NCBI GenBank assembly: GCA_965652575.1 | Contig: CBFGWQ010000111.1 | Location: forward strand, 1 to 12,392 | Direction: 5' to 3' | Source of the DNA: Arenibacter sp965652575 | Lineage (GTDB): Bacteria; Bacteroidota; Bacteroidia; Flavobacteriales; Flavobacteriaceae | DNA length: 12,392 bases | Shown: one piece after another, positions 1 through 7,442 of the stretch | How the letters are laid out: each line of letters starts with the position of its first letter | Numbering within the stretch: position 1 is the first letter of the stretch | Notes under the pieces: generated by a model | What the model was told of the DNA's origin: nothing | What the model saw: only the letters and a program-made list of their open reading frames with translations | Databases searched by the model: none | Translations under genes and position numbers: made by a program

Positions 1-95
1 CTAGTCTTTGCCTTTTGGCTAATGGCTTTTGACTTACACCCCTATGGTCCCCTCAAGGGGACAATCCCATATAAGAATCAGCATAGTCAAAAACA
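1..95. other. Noncoding edge with short inverted and direct repeats
   Basis: This is the 3' flank of the PorP/SprF gene at the window edge. It holds a short inverted repeat with 7-base arms (47-53 and 56-62, GTCCCCT/AGGGGAC) separated by 2 bases. The same CCCCT word occurs once more just upstream (39-43). Further left is a run of overlapping similar words (GGCTAATGGCTTTTGAC and GCCTTTTGGC). Read on the minus strand, the hairpin is not followed by a T tract, so it is not a convincing intrinsic terminator. It may be the end of a short interspersed repeat cut by the window edge. Confidence 0.35.
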
Positions 96-2183
96 TTAAC
101 CTATCTGACCAGGGGTTACCTTCATGATCCACATTTTATCGGTGTATGTATCGTTGATTTTGGAGTAGTAGGAAACCAATGCATTGTTCCAGGATTCGTG
201 TCTTTTAAGGTAAACATAGCGGTAGTTATTTTCAGGGTTGATGAAATAACTGGCGCTTAGCCCCTGGGCATTCAACATTTTTACAAATCTATTGGCATTG
301 TTTGCATTGGCAAATACATTGGCAATTATATAGTAAGCAGTTCCCAGACCATTTATCTTATACACTTTGGCCGTAGGATCATTGGAGGTTACATTGTCCT
401 TGGCCACTACATTTTTCTGAAGTTTGTCCAAGGCGTATTGTGATGATTTTTCCTTGATTTTATTAACGTTTTCCACATAGGCCTTATCAGCGTCCGTATT
501 AGGGGTATTGTCCACGTTCATAATCCACATGTCCTTGGTATAGGTACCGTTTATGTTGGATTTATGGGCGGCCAGTGCCTCCTGCCAGGTATCATACCTT
601 TCTAAGAAAACATATTTTAGGCCATTATTGGAATTTTCGAAATAGTCTGCCTTAAGTCCCTTATTGGCAAGTTCCGTTACGAACTTATTGAGATATTTAT
701 CGCCTTTATAGACATTGGCCACAACATAGTAGCCTTCCGCTACCCCGTCCAGATTCCTGAATTTTCTACTCTTAATATTATTTTGTTGGGCCACTCTTGT
801 AAACTCATCCGGTTCCGCTTTTTCAGTACTTGTCTTTACGTTGATTTTGTTATCTATATCCCTAGTGGCTATGGCATCCTTGGGTTTGTCCACAGGATTT
901 ATAACGTTCGGTTTATTTTCATTGGCACCGGGTTTGGAATTGTTGACCAGACCTCCATTTTCATTGTTTACCAGGTACATCTTCCTGGCTTTCTCCTCAA
1001 TGTCCGGACGCTTGCCCTGTGTTTCTTCCCGGACCATTTTCATTACCATTTCAAACCTGCGCTCCAAATCTTTCTGACGGTTGGTTTCCGAGGAATCCTG
1101 ACGGAACATTAATTCGGCCAATATGGCATCATTTTCCGCCAGTGCCTTCTTCAATTTTTCAATTTCCAGTTCTTGTGCAGTAAGGGTATCTTCCTGTTCT
1201 TCTTCATTTTTTGCCAGTTCTTCGTAGCCTTCTTCCAACATTACACGATCTTCCGTAAGGTTTGGGGTTATGGAATAGGCGAAAGATATTTCATGTGTCA
1301 ATCCAAAATTGTCAAAATTGTTGGATAGGCCCTTTTCCATGGTATAGCCTAAGGAAAGCCTGCGGTTTATGTTAAAACCGATACCGGCGGAAGCGCCGTA
1401 GAAACTGTCATACCCTCCCTGTAGCCAGCCTAGTTTGGGCAAGTCCAGGATAAGGCTTCCACCTAGGACGACCTCCTCATTACCAATTTTTCGAACCCTT
1501 GCCAAAGGCATTAGGCGTCCTGCTTCAAAAATACCGGAACCGTTTTCAAACTGATGGGTATATTGTAGGTGCCCGGAAAAGGTTTTGTCTCCAAATTCGG
1601 TAACTGTTTCACTGGTCTTAAGGTTGTAGTCGAACAGGTTTTCGGCGAAAATACCAAAGTCGAACTGCCCAAAGGAAATATTGAACCCGGGTTGAAAGGA
1701 CAAAAGATTGGAATCCTGTAGCCCATTTAGGGCCGGATCATTGGGATCCAAAGCGTTGGCCCTGCTTCTATCAAATCCACTGTTATAATAGGCTAGGTTG
1801 GCACCAAAGGTAAAATTACTTTTTTCACTTAATTTAATGCCATAGGCATAGTTGGCCAGAACGCCGTAGTTGGATATTAATCCTTCCCTTTGTGTATATA
1901 GGCTTAGCCCCAGACCACTGCGGTCATTGACACGGCCACTATAGCTTAAGAAATAGTCCTGGTTGTTATCATTAAAAGATACCGATTGGTTTCTGTGTAA
2001 TAAATTTATATAGGATTTGTCTTCCCTTACCGTAGAAAATGTGGGATTGATAAGAAACCTATTAAATTTTAAGAGGTTCTGGGAAGGAACATCGTAAGAA
2101 ACAAACGGATTTTCCTCCTGTCCGGTAACCTTGGATAGGCAGAGTAAAAAAAATAAAATATATAAATAGGTTTTTTTAAACAT
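96..2183 (-). CDS. PorP/SprF family T9SS outer-membrane protein with C-terminal tandem SPOR-like repeats
   Basis: A 695-aa protein with a signal peptide (residues 1-21, hydrophobic core, ending TGQ). Residues 22-309 form the PorP/SprF-type beta-barrel: the family-like NRFLINPTF near the start, then alternating glycine/aromatic strands such as GLGLSLYTQREG and SFQPGFNISFGQFDFGIFAENLF. Family members sit in the outer membrane and support type IX secretion, often of the adhesin encoded next door. Typical members are about 300-400 aa, so this one carries roughly 385 extra residues. These are an acidic, charged coiled coil (about 318-400), an Asn/Lys/Pro-rich linker, and two repeats at 484-557 and 616-689. 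The repeats share YYxxANV, a hydrophobic GLxAxYF stretch, YVxLxRxxxW and TYTxxMWIMxV. They look like SPOR-type domains, which by analogy could contact peptidoglycan; that assignment is by pattern only. The start ATG lies 6 bases after the stop of the upstream Ig-repeat gene, so the two should be co-transcribed. Confidence 0.88.
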   Translation of the reverse strand: MFKKTYLYILFFLLCLSKVTGQEENPFVSYDVPSQNLLKFNRFLINPTFSTVREDKSYINLLHRNQSVSFNDNNQDYFLSYSGRVNDRSGLGLSLYTQREGLISNYGVLANYAYGIKLSEKSNFTFGANLAYYNSGFDRSRANALDPNDPALNGLQDSNLLSFQPGFNISFGQFDFGIFAENLFDYNLKTSETVTEFGDKTFSGHLQYTHQFENGSGIFEAGRLMPLARVRKIGNEEVVLGGSLILDLPKLGWLQGGYDSFYGASAGIGFNINRRLSLGYTMEKGLSNNFDNFGLTHEISFAYSITPNLTEDRVMLEEGYEELAKNEEEQEDTLTAQELEIEKLKKALAENDAILAELMFRQDSSETNRQKDLERRFEMVMKMVREETQGKRPDIEEKARKMYLVNNENGGLVNNSKPGANENKPNVINPVDKPKDAIATRDIDNKINVKTSTEKAEPDEFTRVAQQNNIKSRKFRNLDGVAEGYYVVANVYKGDKYLNKFVTELANKGLKADYFENSNNGLKYVFLERYDTWQEALAAHKSNINGTYTKDMWIMNVDNTPNTDADKAYVENVNKIKEKSSQYALDKLQKNVVAKDNVTSNDPTAKVYKINGLGTAYYIIANVFANANNANRFVKMLNAQGLSASYFINPENNYRYVYLKRHESWNNALVSYYSKINDTYTDKMWIMKVTPGQIG
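117..338 (-). repeat. SPOR-like repeat 2 of the PorP/SprF protein
   Basis: Encodes residues 616-689, the second copy of a module of about 74 residues. It aligns along its full length with residues 484-557 and ends in TYTDKMWIMKV, against TYTKDMWIMNV in copy 1. The copies are clearly diverged in protein sequence, so this is an old intragenic duplication rather than a recent DNA repeat. Confidence 0.75.
513..734 (-). repeat. SPOR-like repeat 1 of the PorP/SprF protein
   Basis: Encodes residues 484-557, the first copy of the 74-residue module. It starts GYYVVANVYKG and contains GLKADYF, YVFLERYDTW and TYTKDMWIMNV. About 58 polar, lysine/asparagine-rich residues separate it from copy 2. The order beta strand, helix, beta strand, beta strand, helix, beta strand suggested by the sequence fits a SPOR-type fold. 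Confidence 0.75.
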
Positions 2184-2189
2184 GGTGTA

Positions 2190-4457
2190 TTAACGTATTA
2201 CTGTAATAGTACCTTTCTTCAAGGTTTCCTTGGCATTTTTAATGGTATAGTAAAAGACCATATTCTGTTTCGGGAATTTCATGGAAGCTTCTGGCCAATT
2301 GTTCTTGTATTGATGTTGGTTAAGTACTTCCTCACCTTTGTCGTTATAGATGATAACTGAAATATTGGGGTCTTTAGTATACGTATTGGGAATAATCCAT
2401 TGATCGTTGTAACCGTCCCCATTGACTGTGATTACATTTGGGATACCAAAAGTGTCCTGATATGAGGCGGAAAATGTTTTGGTAACCTCACAGTTGTTAA
2501 TAGTGGCCGTCACCATATAACTGCCTTCCTGAGTAATGGAAATAGTGTCCGAGTCGCTTAGCATAACATTGTTCTGGTCATACCATTTATAACTTGTTCC
2601 CCCACTGGCCGAGATAATTTTACTGCCCCCTTCAGGAAAAACTACTTCATTATTGTTTGTGCTAAGAGCTATCAAGGAATCGTCCAGAGTGGAAATGACG
2701 ATCTCATTGGATCTAAGATCACAACCGTTTTTCTGAACAATTAGTTGATACGAGCCTGGAGCGGTAACCGATAGTGATTCGCTGGAAGTATTTAAATTTA
2801 CCCCATCTTTGTACCATTCAAAGCTTTCTCCCATAAGCGTTGTGGATGTTGTGATCTCTATGGCTTCATTTGTATTACAGATTACCGTAGCAGTGGATGA
2901 TAGGGTTAAGGTTTCGTTGGTCAATAAGCGTACGGCCAAGACATTGGAGGTAGCGTTAAAAGTGTCCAATGTACCTTTAACCTTATATTCCCCATTTTCA
3001 TCGGTATCCGTTAAACTGATACTACTTCCATTGGCAGCCGGGATATCAACCCCATCTTTTGTCCATTGGTAGGAGAAACTATTTTTTAAATCTGAGGTTA
3101 CATCGGTTTTGGAACCATCCGATAGGACGGCGTTAATGCTGCTTATTTCTATGGCGACACTCGTATTAATACAATCGGTATATTCTGTGGTGTAGTCAGC
3201 GATTAGTTCAAAGGAATCCGGGTGTACCACTTTGGTTGTTTCCGTGTTCTTGGTAGCAGCGGTACAAGCGCCACCACTTAGGCTAACTGCCGCATAATAG
3301 TCGCCCACTGCATTTGCCGTATAGGAACTATTGGTTGCCCCGGGAATTATAGTGTTATCCTTATACCATTGGTAGGTTACCGATGCAGTATCGGAAGAAG
3401 CGGTTAAATTGGCAGTGGCCCCTGGTAGTATAACCATGTTGGCCGGATTGTCTCTGGAGACGTTAAAATTTCCGGCATTGGTAATGTTCACGGCGTTGGA
3501 AGTTTCCGTACAAATGCCATCGCCCTGAATTTTCACCGAATAGTCGCCTGGAAAATTGGCGTTATTGGTATCTATGGAATAGGTATAGGCGCCTAGGGTA
3601 CTTGGTTGAACAATGGTAGATCCCTTATACCAGGTGTAGGCAAGGTCCGGATAGTTCATGTTGGCTTCAAGGGGCGCATAACTTTGGCCCGAACACATTG
3701 CGGTTTCGGCCGGTTGGTGAAGTGCCAGGCCTACGCTGGTCCCTATTTGGACCTCAATGGAGAGCGATTGGGTATTGGCCGAACCAGAACAAGTAGAACC
3801 GTAATCCAATTCCACCACATAATAGCCGCTTTCGGAAACTTCAATCGAGGGTCCGTTTCCGCTACTGGTAAAGGGGGAAGTGTTCCTGTACCAATTATAC
3901 CGATAGGTTTCTGCATTGGGTACATTGTAGACTTCCAGGGTAGTTGTTCCCCCGTTGCAAAGTTGTATTTTTTGCGCCGTTGGTGTTCCGGTATCACCCA
4001 ATTCCCTGATGGCCAATGTAGAATTGAAGTCGAAATAATACATTTCAAAGGCATCGGAAACAGGGCTTGTTTTGGCCGGACTGGTACTTCTTACCCTAAA
4101 CCTGTAACCATCTCCCCTGGTATCCGTGGGCAATGCAAACGAAAATTCAAAGTCGAAGTCCGAATTTTTATCCGCTACACGGGCCAATTCCTTGGGGCTG
4201 TCAAAAGTACCGGAGGCGTTGGATAGTTCCAAAATAAATTCGTTATCGCTGTTTACAGTAGGCAGCCAAGTGAAATTTATGAAGTATTCGTTAAAGGTGG
4301 CCGAGGCACAGGCAGCGGTCCAAACGGAATTTCCCGCTTCATTGGGGTTGTCCGCAGGAGTGGGTTTGTTCAAGGTCTGGGCCGAAATGTAGCTTGTAGC
4401 CAACAGCATCAACGTGAGAACGAAAATTAGCAGGTTATTTTTTTTGTTCGGGTTCAT
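2190..4457 (-). CDS. Secreted Ig-like repeat protein with T9SS type B (gliding-motility-associated) C-terminal domain
   Basis: A 755-aa secreted protein. Residues 1-27 are a signal peptide (KKNN, a long hydrophobic core, SAQ). Residues about 30-145 form a unique N-terminal beta domain with FTWLP, FILELSNASG and GYRFRVRSTSP, resembling a fibronectin/Ig fold. Then come six Ig-like repeats (about 150-235, 245-327, 335-412, 415-512, 515-590, 595-667). Each has a W-Y/T-K core (NWYRN, TWYKG, QWYKD, QWTKD, EWYKD, KWYDQ) and most a GxYxV strand. Residues 669-755 match the gliding-motility-associated C-terminal domain: NGDGYNDQW, VIIYNDKGEEV, and a final KGTITVIR. In Bacteroidota this type B signal directs export by the type IX system. 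The protein is probably a surface-bound adhesin or structural protein; no catalytic motif is visible. It is first in an operon with the PorP/SprF gene, the usual arrangement for type B cargo and its partner. Confidence 0.88.
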   Translation of the reverse strand: MNPNKKNNLLIFVLTLMLLATSYISAQTLNKPTPADNPNEAGNSVWTAACASATFNEYFINFTWLPTVNSDNEFILELSNASGTFDSPKELARVADKNSDFDFEFSFALPTDTRGDGYRFRVRSTSPAKTSPVSDAFEMYYFDFNSTLAIRELGDTGTPTAQKIQLCNGGTTTLEVYNVPNAETYRYNWYRNTSPFTSSGNGPSIEVSESGYYVVELDYGSTCSGSANTQSLSIEVQIGTSVGLALHQPAETAMCSGQSYAPLEANMNYPDLAYTWYKGSTIVQPSTLGAYTYSIDTNNANFPGDYSVKIQGDGICTETSNAVNITNAGNFNVSRDNPANMVILPGATANLTASSDTASVTYQWYKDNTIIPGATNSSYTANAVGDYYAAVSLSGGACTAATKNTETTKVVHPDSFELIADYTTEYTDCINTSVAIEISSINAVLSDGSKTDVTSDLKNSFSYQWTKDGVDIPAANGSSISLTDTDENGEYKVKGTLDTFNATSNVLAVRLLTNETLTLSSTATVICNTNEAIEITTSTTLMGESFEWYKDGVNLNTSSESLSVTAPGSYQLIVQKNGCDLRSNEIVISTLDDSLIALSTNNNEVVFPEGGSKIISASGGTSYKWYDQNNVMLSDSDTISITQEGSYMVTATINNCEVTKTFSASYQDTFGIPNVITVNGDGYNDQWIIPNTYTKDPNISVIIYNDKGEEVLNQHQYKNNWPEASMKFPKQNMVFYYTIKNAKETLKKGTITVIR

Positions 4458-4570
4458 GGGATGTTGTAGTTAGGGGTTACTACCAGCTTTTATTGTTGAT
4501 AATTATCAGATAACTTTTTTCAAGATTTGGCAATACATTGAATTGCAAAGTATTCAACTACAAATATGTT

Positions 4571-4630
4571 ATTTAAATAGTGTACGGGAAATTTAAAGTT
4601 GTAAGGGTATTTAAATCTGTTGTGAAACCC
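4571..4630. repeat. Three degenerate direct repeats in a divergent intergenic region
   Basis: Three head-to-tail units start at 4571, 4591 and 4609 (spacing 20 and 18 bases). Each begins ATTTAAA. Copies 1 and 2 continue to TGTACGGG and TGTAAGGG; copy 3 decays after ATTTAAATCTGTTGTG. They lie between the divergently transcribed T9SS operon and glnS, about 115-170 bases upstream of the minus-strand start and 80-140 upstream of glnS. Spacing near two helical turns would place the units on one face of the helix, as expected for an operator array. No regulator can be named. Confidence 0.45.
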
Positions 4631-4682
4631 ACTTTATTGTATGGTATGTACATTTTATCGTAAGCTTTACCTGCATTTTCCC

Positions 4683-4690
4683 TACATTTG
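4683..4690 (+). promoter_or_regulatory. Predicted glnS promoter -7 box (TACATTTG)
   Basis: TACATTTG fits the Bacteroidota sigma -7 consensus TAnnTTTG exactly. No good -33 TTG lies at the usual distance. Transcription starting a few bases downstream would leave a leader of only about 10-15 bases containing AGGAG (4701-4705) before the ATG at 4709. Confidence 0.5.
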
Positions 4691-4708
4691 CCCATCAAAA
4701 AGGAGAAT

Positions 4709-6394
4709 ATGAACGAAGCATTGAAATCCCTAAATTTTATTGAGCATATTGTTGAGGAGGATTTAGGGAACGGCTTTCCAAAAGACAAGCTGAGATTTAG
4801 ATTTCCACCTGAGCCAAATGGCTATTTGCACATTGGGCATGCGAGTTCGATCTGCCTTAATTTCGGTTTGGGGTTGAGGTATGGGGCCCCTGTTAATTTA
4901 CGTTTTGACGATACCAACCCGGCCAAGGAGGAACAGGAATATGTAGATGCCATTAAGGAAGATGTAAAATGGCTTGGTTATGAATGGGACAAGGAATGTT
5001 TTGCTTCGGATTACTTTCAGCATTTGTATGATTGGGCGATCGAGTTGATAAAAAAGGGCAAGGCCTATGTAGATAGTCAAACTTCAGAGGATATTGCCGT
5101 CCAAAAGGGAACCCCCACAGAGGCCGGTACCCCCAGTCCTTTCAGAAACCGTTCCGTAGAGGAAAATCTGCAGTTGTTCCAGGCAATGAGGGAAGGGAAG
5201 TTTAAGGAAGGAGAGCATGTTTTAAGGGCAAAGGTGGATATGTCCTCTTCCAATATGTTGATGCGGGATCCCATAATGTACCGCATTCTGTACAGGGCGC
5301 ACCACAGAACAAATACCGATTGGTGTATTTATCCAATGTACGATTGGACCCATGGCGAGAGCGACTATATCGAGCAAGTGTCGCATTCTTTGTGTACGTT
5401 GGAATTTGCCATGCATAGAGAGTTATATGATTGGTTTTTGGACCAAGTGGTTGATAAGGATATGGTAAGGCCCAAACAAAGGGAGTTTGCAAGGAGAAAT
5501 TTTAGCCATACCGTAGTGAGCAAGCGCAAGTTGCTTCAATTGGTAGAACAAGGTGTTGTAAATGGTTGGGACGATCCTAGAATGCCTACAATATCAGGGT
5601 TGAGAAGAAGGGGCTATACTCCGGAATCCATCAGAAATTTTGCGGATACTATCGGTATCGCCAAAAGGGACAACGTTGTGGATGTTTCCTTACTGGAGTT
5701 TCATGTTAGGGAACATTTGAACAAAATTGCGCCAAGGGTTATGGGTGTTTTAAACCCCTTAAGGATTGTATTGACCAATTATCCCGAGGGCCAAGAAGAA
5801 TGGCTGGAAGCCGAAAATAACCCCGAGGACGAGTCGGCCGGTTTTAGAAAACTTCCAATATCCAGGGAGTTGTATATTGAAAGGGAGGACTTTATGGAAG
5901 AGGCAAATAGAAAATTCTTTAGGTTAAAGCTAGGTGGGGAGGTACGTTTAAAGAACGGCTATATTATAAAGGCCGAGTCCTGCACTAAAGATACCGATGG
6001 GAATATTATTGAGGTACAATGCACTTACGATCCCAAGAGCAGAAGCGGAAGCGGTACTGAAGAAAGTTTAAGAAAGGTTAAGGGAACTTTGCATTGGGTT
6101 TCTGCAAGGCATGCCCTTAGGGCCGAAGTAAGGTTATATGATCGCCTTTTTACGGATGAAACACCGGACGCGCATAAGGACAAGGATTTTTTGGAATTTA
6201 TTAATCCGGATTCCTTACAGATTATCCAGGCCTTTGTTGAACCTAGTTTGGCCGAAGCTAAAATTGGGGACCGATTTCAATTTCAGCGCATGGGATATTT
6301 CAATATTGATCCTGATAGCAGACCGGAGAAATTGGTTTTTAATAGAACGGTCGGCCTCAGGGATACCTGGGCCAAAATTCAGGAAAAAAATTAA
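4709..6394 (+). CDS. glnS: Glutaminyl-tRNA synthetase (GlnRS)
   Basis: Cytoplasmic class I synthetase that attaches glutamine to tRNA-Gln using ATP. The 561-aa product has the GlnRS signature PPEPNGYLHIGHA (residues 33-45, HIGH motif at 41-44) and the Rossmann-fold stretch NLRFDDTNP. The KMSKS-like loop is VVSKRKL (269-275). DDPRMPTISGLRRRGY follows, and the C-terminal anticodon-binding beta-barrels begin near residue 335. PEPNG at the HIGH motif, rather than PSPTG, separates GlnRS from GluRS. Length is normal for bacterial GlnRS. I chose the ATG at 4709, preceded by AGGAG with only 3 bases of spacing. An in-frame TTG at 4688 would overlap the predicted -7 box and add seven residues before the usual family start. 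The gene stands alone: divergent from the T9SS operon and closed by a terminator at 6453-6482. Confidence 0.97.
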   Translation: MNEALKSLNFIEHIVEEDLGNGFPKDKLRFRFPPEPNGYLHIGHASSICLNFGLGLRYGAPVNLRFDDTNPAKEEQEYVDAIKEDVKWLGYEWDKECFASDYFQHLYDWAIELIKKGKAYVDSQTSEDIAVQKGTPTEAGTPSPFRNRSVEENLQLFQAMREGKFKEGEHVLRAKVDMSSSNMLMRDPIMYRILYRAHHRTNTDWCIYPMYDWTHGESDYIEQVSHSLCTLEFAMHRELYDWFLDQVVDKDMVRPKQREFARRNFSHTVVSKRKLLQLVEQGVVNGWDDPRMPTISGLRRRGYTPESIRNFADTIGIAKRDNVVDVSLLEFHVREHLNKIAPRVMGVLNPLRIVLTNYPEGQEEWLEAENNPEDESAGFRKLPISRELYIEREDFMEEANRKFFRLKLGGEVRLKNGYIIKAESCTKDTDGNIIEVQCTYDPKSRSGSGTEESLRKVKGTLHWVSARHALRAEVRLYDRLFTDETPDAHKDKDFLEFINPDSLQIIQAFVEPSLAEAKIGDRFQFQRMGYFNIDPDSRPEKLVFNRTVGLRDTWAKIQEKN

Positions 6395-6452
6395 TATAGA
6401 TTAAGTTTATAGATACACAAATAACAATTGGTATTTTTTATAAAAACCAAAG

Positions 6453-6482
6453 ACCATAGCTCCTCTCTGCTATGGTTTTTTT
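6453..6482 (+). terminator. Intrinsic terminator of glnS
   Basis: Perfect 8-bp stem ACCATAGC/GCTATGGT with an 8-base loop (6461-6468), followed directly by a run of seven T (6476-6482). It lies about 60 bases after the glnS stop codon. Confidence 0.88.
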
Positions 6483-6750
6483 ATGGCCCAAGGTGATTCC
6501 ATGACATTTGGTATTTTTCGTGCTTATATGGCTTTAAATGCGTTTTTGGTTTTAAAAATGGTCGTTGGGGGAGTTTGGATCAAAAGTTTGATGGATAGCG
6601 TTAATCCTTGGACCTCCCTTTTCTTAATTTTGGGTTTTACGCCCTTTGGTCAATTTTGAAACAGGGAATGCAAATTGTAGGATGCATTCCTCAATCAGAA
6701 ATAAGAAGGGGTAGTTTAATCTAAGAGTAGTAACAATAAATTTAATAATT
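6483..6750. other. Intergenic stretch upstream of the small-protein operon
   Basis: This is about 270 bases between the glnS terminator and the YtxH-like gene. It contains an inverted repeat, GGAATGCA (6665-6672) and TGCATTCC (6683-6690), with a 10-base spacer. This could be a leader hairpin or an operator. There is also a possible 52-codon reading frame at 6501-6659 (+) encoding a hydrophobic peptide, but nothing else supports it as a gene. No convincing TAnnTTTG promoter box was found, although the operon promoter should lie here. Confidence 0.4.
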
Positions 6751-7080
6751 ATGACAAACGATAGCGGAAATACTTTATTGGCCTTGTTGACCGGAGCGGC
6801 GATCGGTGCCGGAATAGGAATCCTGTATGCTCCCGACAAAGGGACCAAAACCAGAAAGAGGATCAAGAAAAAGGCTATGGAGACAACAGATGATATTACC
6901 AATAGAATATCCCATGCCAAAGAGGAATTGACCAAAACGGCCGAAGCCAAGAAAGTGGATTTCGAACAGAAGCTGGAAGAGACCATCTCCAACATGAGCT
7001 ATAAGGCGGATGACATTATAAGTGCCTTGGAAAAGAAGTTGGCCGATCTTAAGAAGAAAAATGCAGCATTGCAAAAATAA
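6751..7080 (+). CDS. YtxH domain-containing small envelope protein
   Basis: A 109-aa protein with the YtxH layout. A short N-terminal glycine/alanine-rich membrane segment (about residues 8-27: LLALLTGAAIGAGIGILYAP) is followed at once by DKGTKTRKRIKKK, then a long charged helix to the C-terminus (coiled coil). GILYAPDKGTKTR is the family hallmark, usually seen as LFAPxxGxxTR. YtxH in Bacillus is a general-stress protein of unknown biochemical role. The N-terminal segment probably anchors the protein in the inner membrane. It is the first gene of a three-gene operon; the next start is 11 bases after its stop. The ATG sits in an AT-rich context with no Shine-Dalgarno sequence, as is usual in this phylum. 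Confidence 0.85.
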   Translation: MTNDSGNTLLALLTGAAIGAGIGILYAPDKGTKTRKRIKKKAMETTDDITNRISHAKEELTKTAEAKKVDFEQKLEETISNMSYKADDIISALEKKLADLKKKNAALQK

Positions 7081-7091
7081 CGGGATACTAA

Positions 7092-7436
7092 ATGGCCTTG
7101 GAAGAAATTAGGGAAAATCTTGCCGAAGTTGATAGCGATATTCGATCCTATATAGAAAATACCGGGGAGTATTATAAGCTCCAGGGGTTTAAAATAGGAA
7201 TGCGAAGCATCACTTCCTTTGCCAAGATGTTGATGTTGGGAAGTATAGCCTTGCTTGCTTTATTTATGTTGTCTTTTGCAGCGGCATATGGTATTGGATT
7301 ATGGCTGGACAACACTTTTTTAGGATTTTTGTTCGTAGGGCTGTTTTATATTTTAATGGGAATTATATTTTATTTATATAGAAATTTATTGGACAGGCTT
7401 ATGTTAAGGAAGTTTTCCGAATATTATTTTGATTAA
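7092..7436 (+). CDS. Holin-like family small integral membrane protein
   Basis: A 114-aa protein with an amphipathic N-terminal region (1-40, charged, containing SDIRSYIENTGEYYKLQ), two adjacent membrane helices (about 46-70 and 76-98), and a short basic then acidic tail. This matches the chromosomal proteins often named 'phage holin family' (holin-X type) in Bacteroidota. There are no phage genes nearby and no lysozyme partner, so the holin label describes membrane topology only. It lies between the YtxH-like gene (11-base gap) and the 71-aa gene (6-base gap), so it probably works with them in the cell envelope. Function is unknown. Confidence 0.75.
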   Translation: MALEEIRENLAEVDSDIRSYIENTGEYYKLQGFKIGMRSITSFAKMLMLGSIALLALFMLSFAAAYGIGLWLDNTFLGFLFVGLFYILMGIIFYLYRNLLDRLMLRKFSEYYFD

Positions 7437-7442
7437 TGGATT

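Noticed and set aside
783..1112. 109-codon open frame on the plus strand inside the PorP/SprF gene
   Set aside because: Antisense to the coiled-coil and linker region; low-complexity coding on the real strand leaves a chance open frame.
3606..4226. 206-codon open frame on the plus strand inside the Ig-repeat gene
   Set aside because: It is antisense to a well-supported secreted protein. Its translation has no recognisable family, and it is explained by the composition of the opposite strand.
4571..4630. CRISPR-like repeat array
   Set aside because: The units are short, imperfect and contiguous, without unique spacers, and there are no cas genes.
4688..4708. Upstream TTG start for glnS, adding seven residues
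   Set aside because: The TTG overlaps the exact-match -7 promoter box, AGGAG lies just before the ATG at 4709, and the family N-terminus fits the ATG.
6624..6995. 123-codon minus-strand open frame opposite the YtxH-like gene
   Set aside because: It overlaps a strongly supported YtxH gene and only looks hydrophobic because it is the complement of Lys/Glu-rich coding DNA.
7092..7436. Prophage lysis module suggested by the holin-like protein
   Set aside because: No endolysin, spanin, structural or integrase genes are nearby; neighbours are housekeeping and envelope genes.
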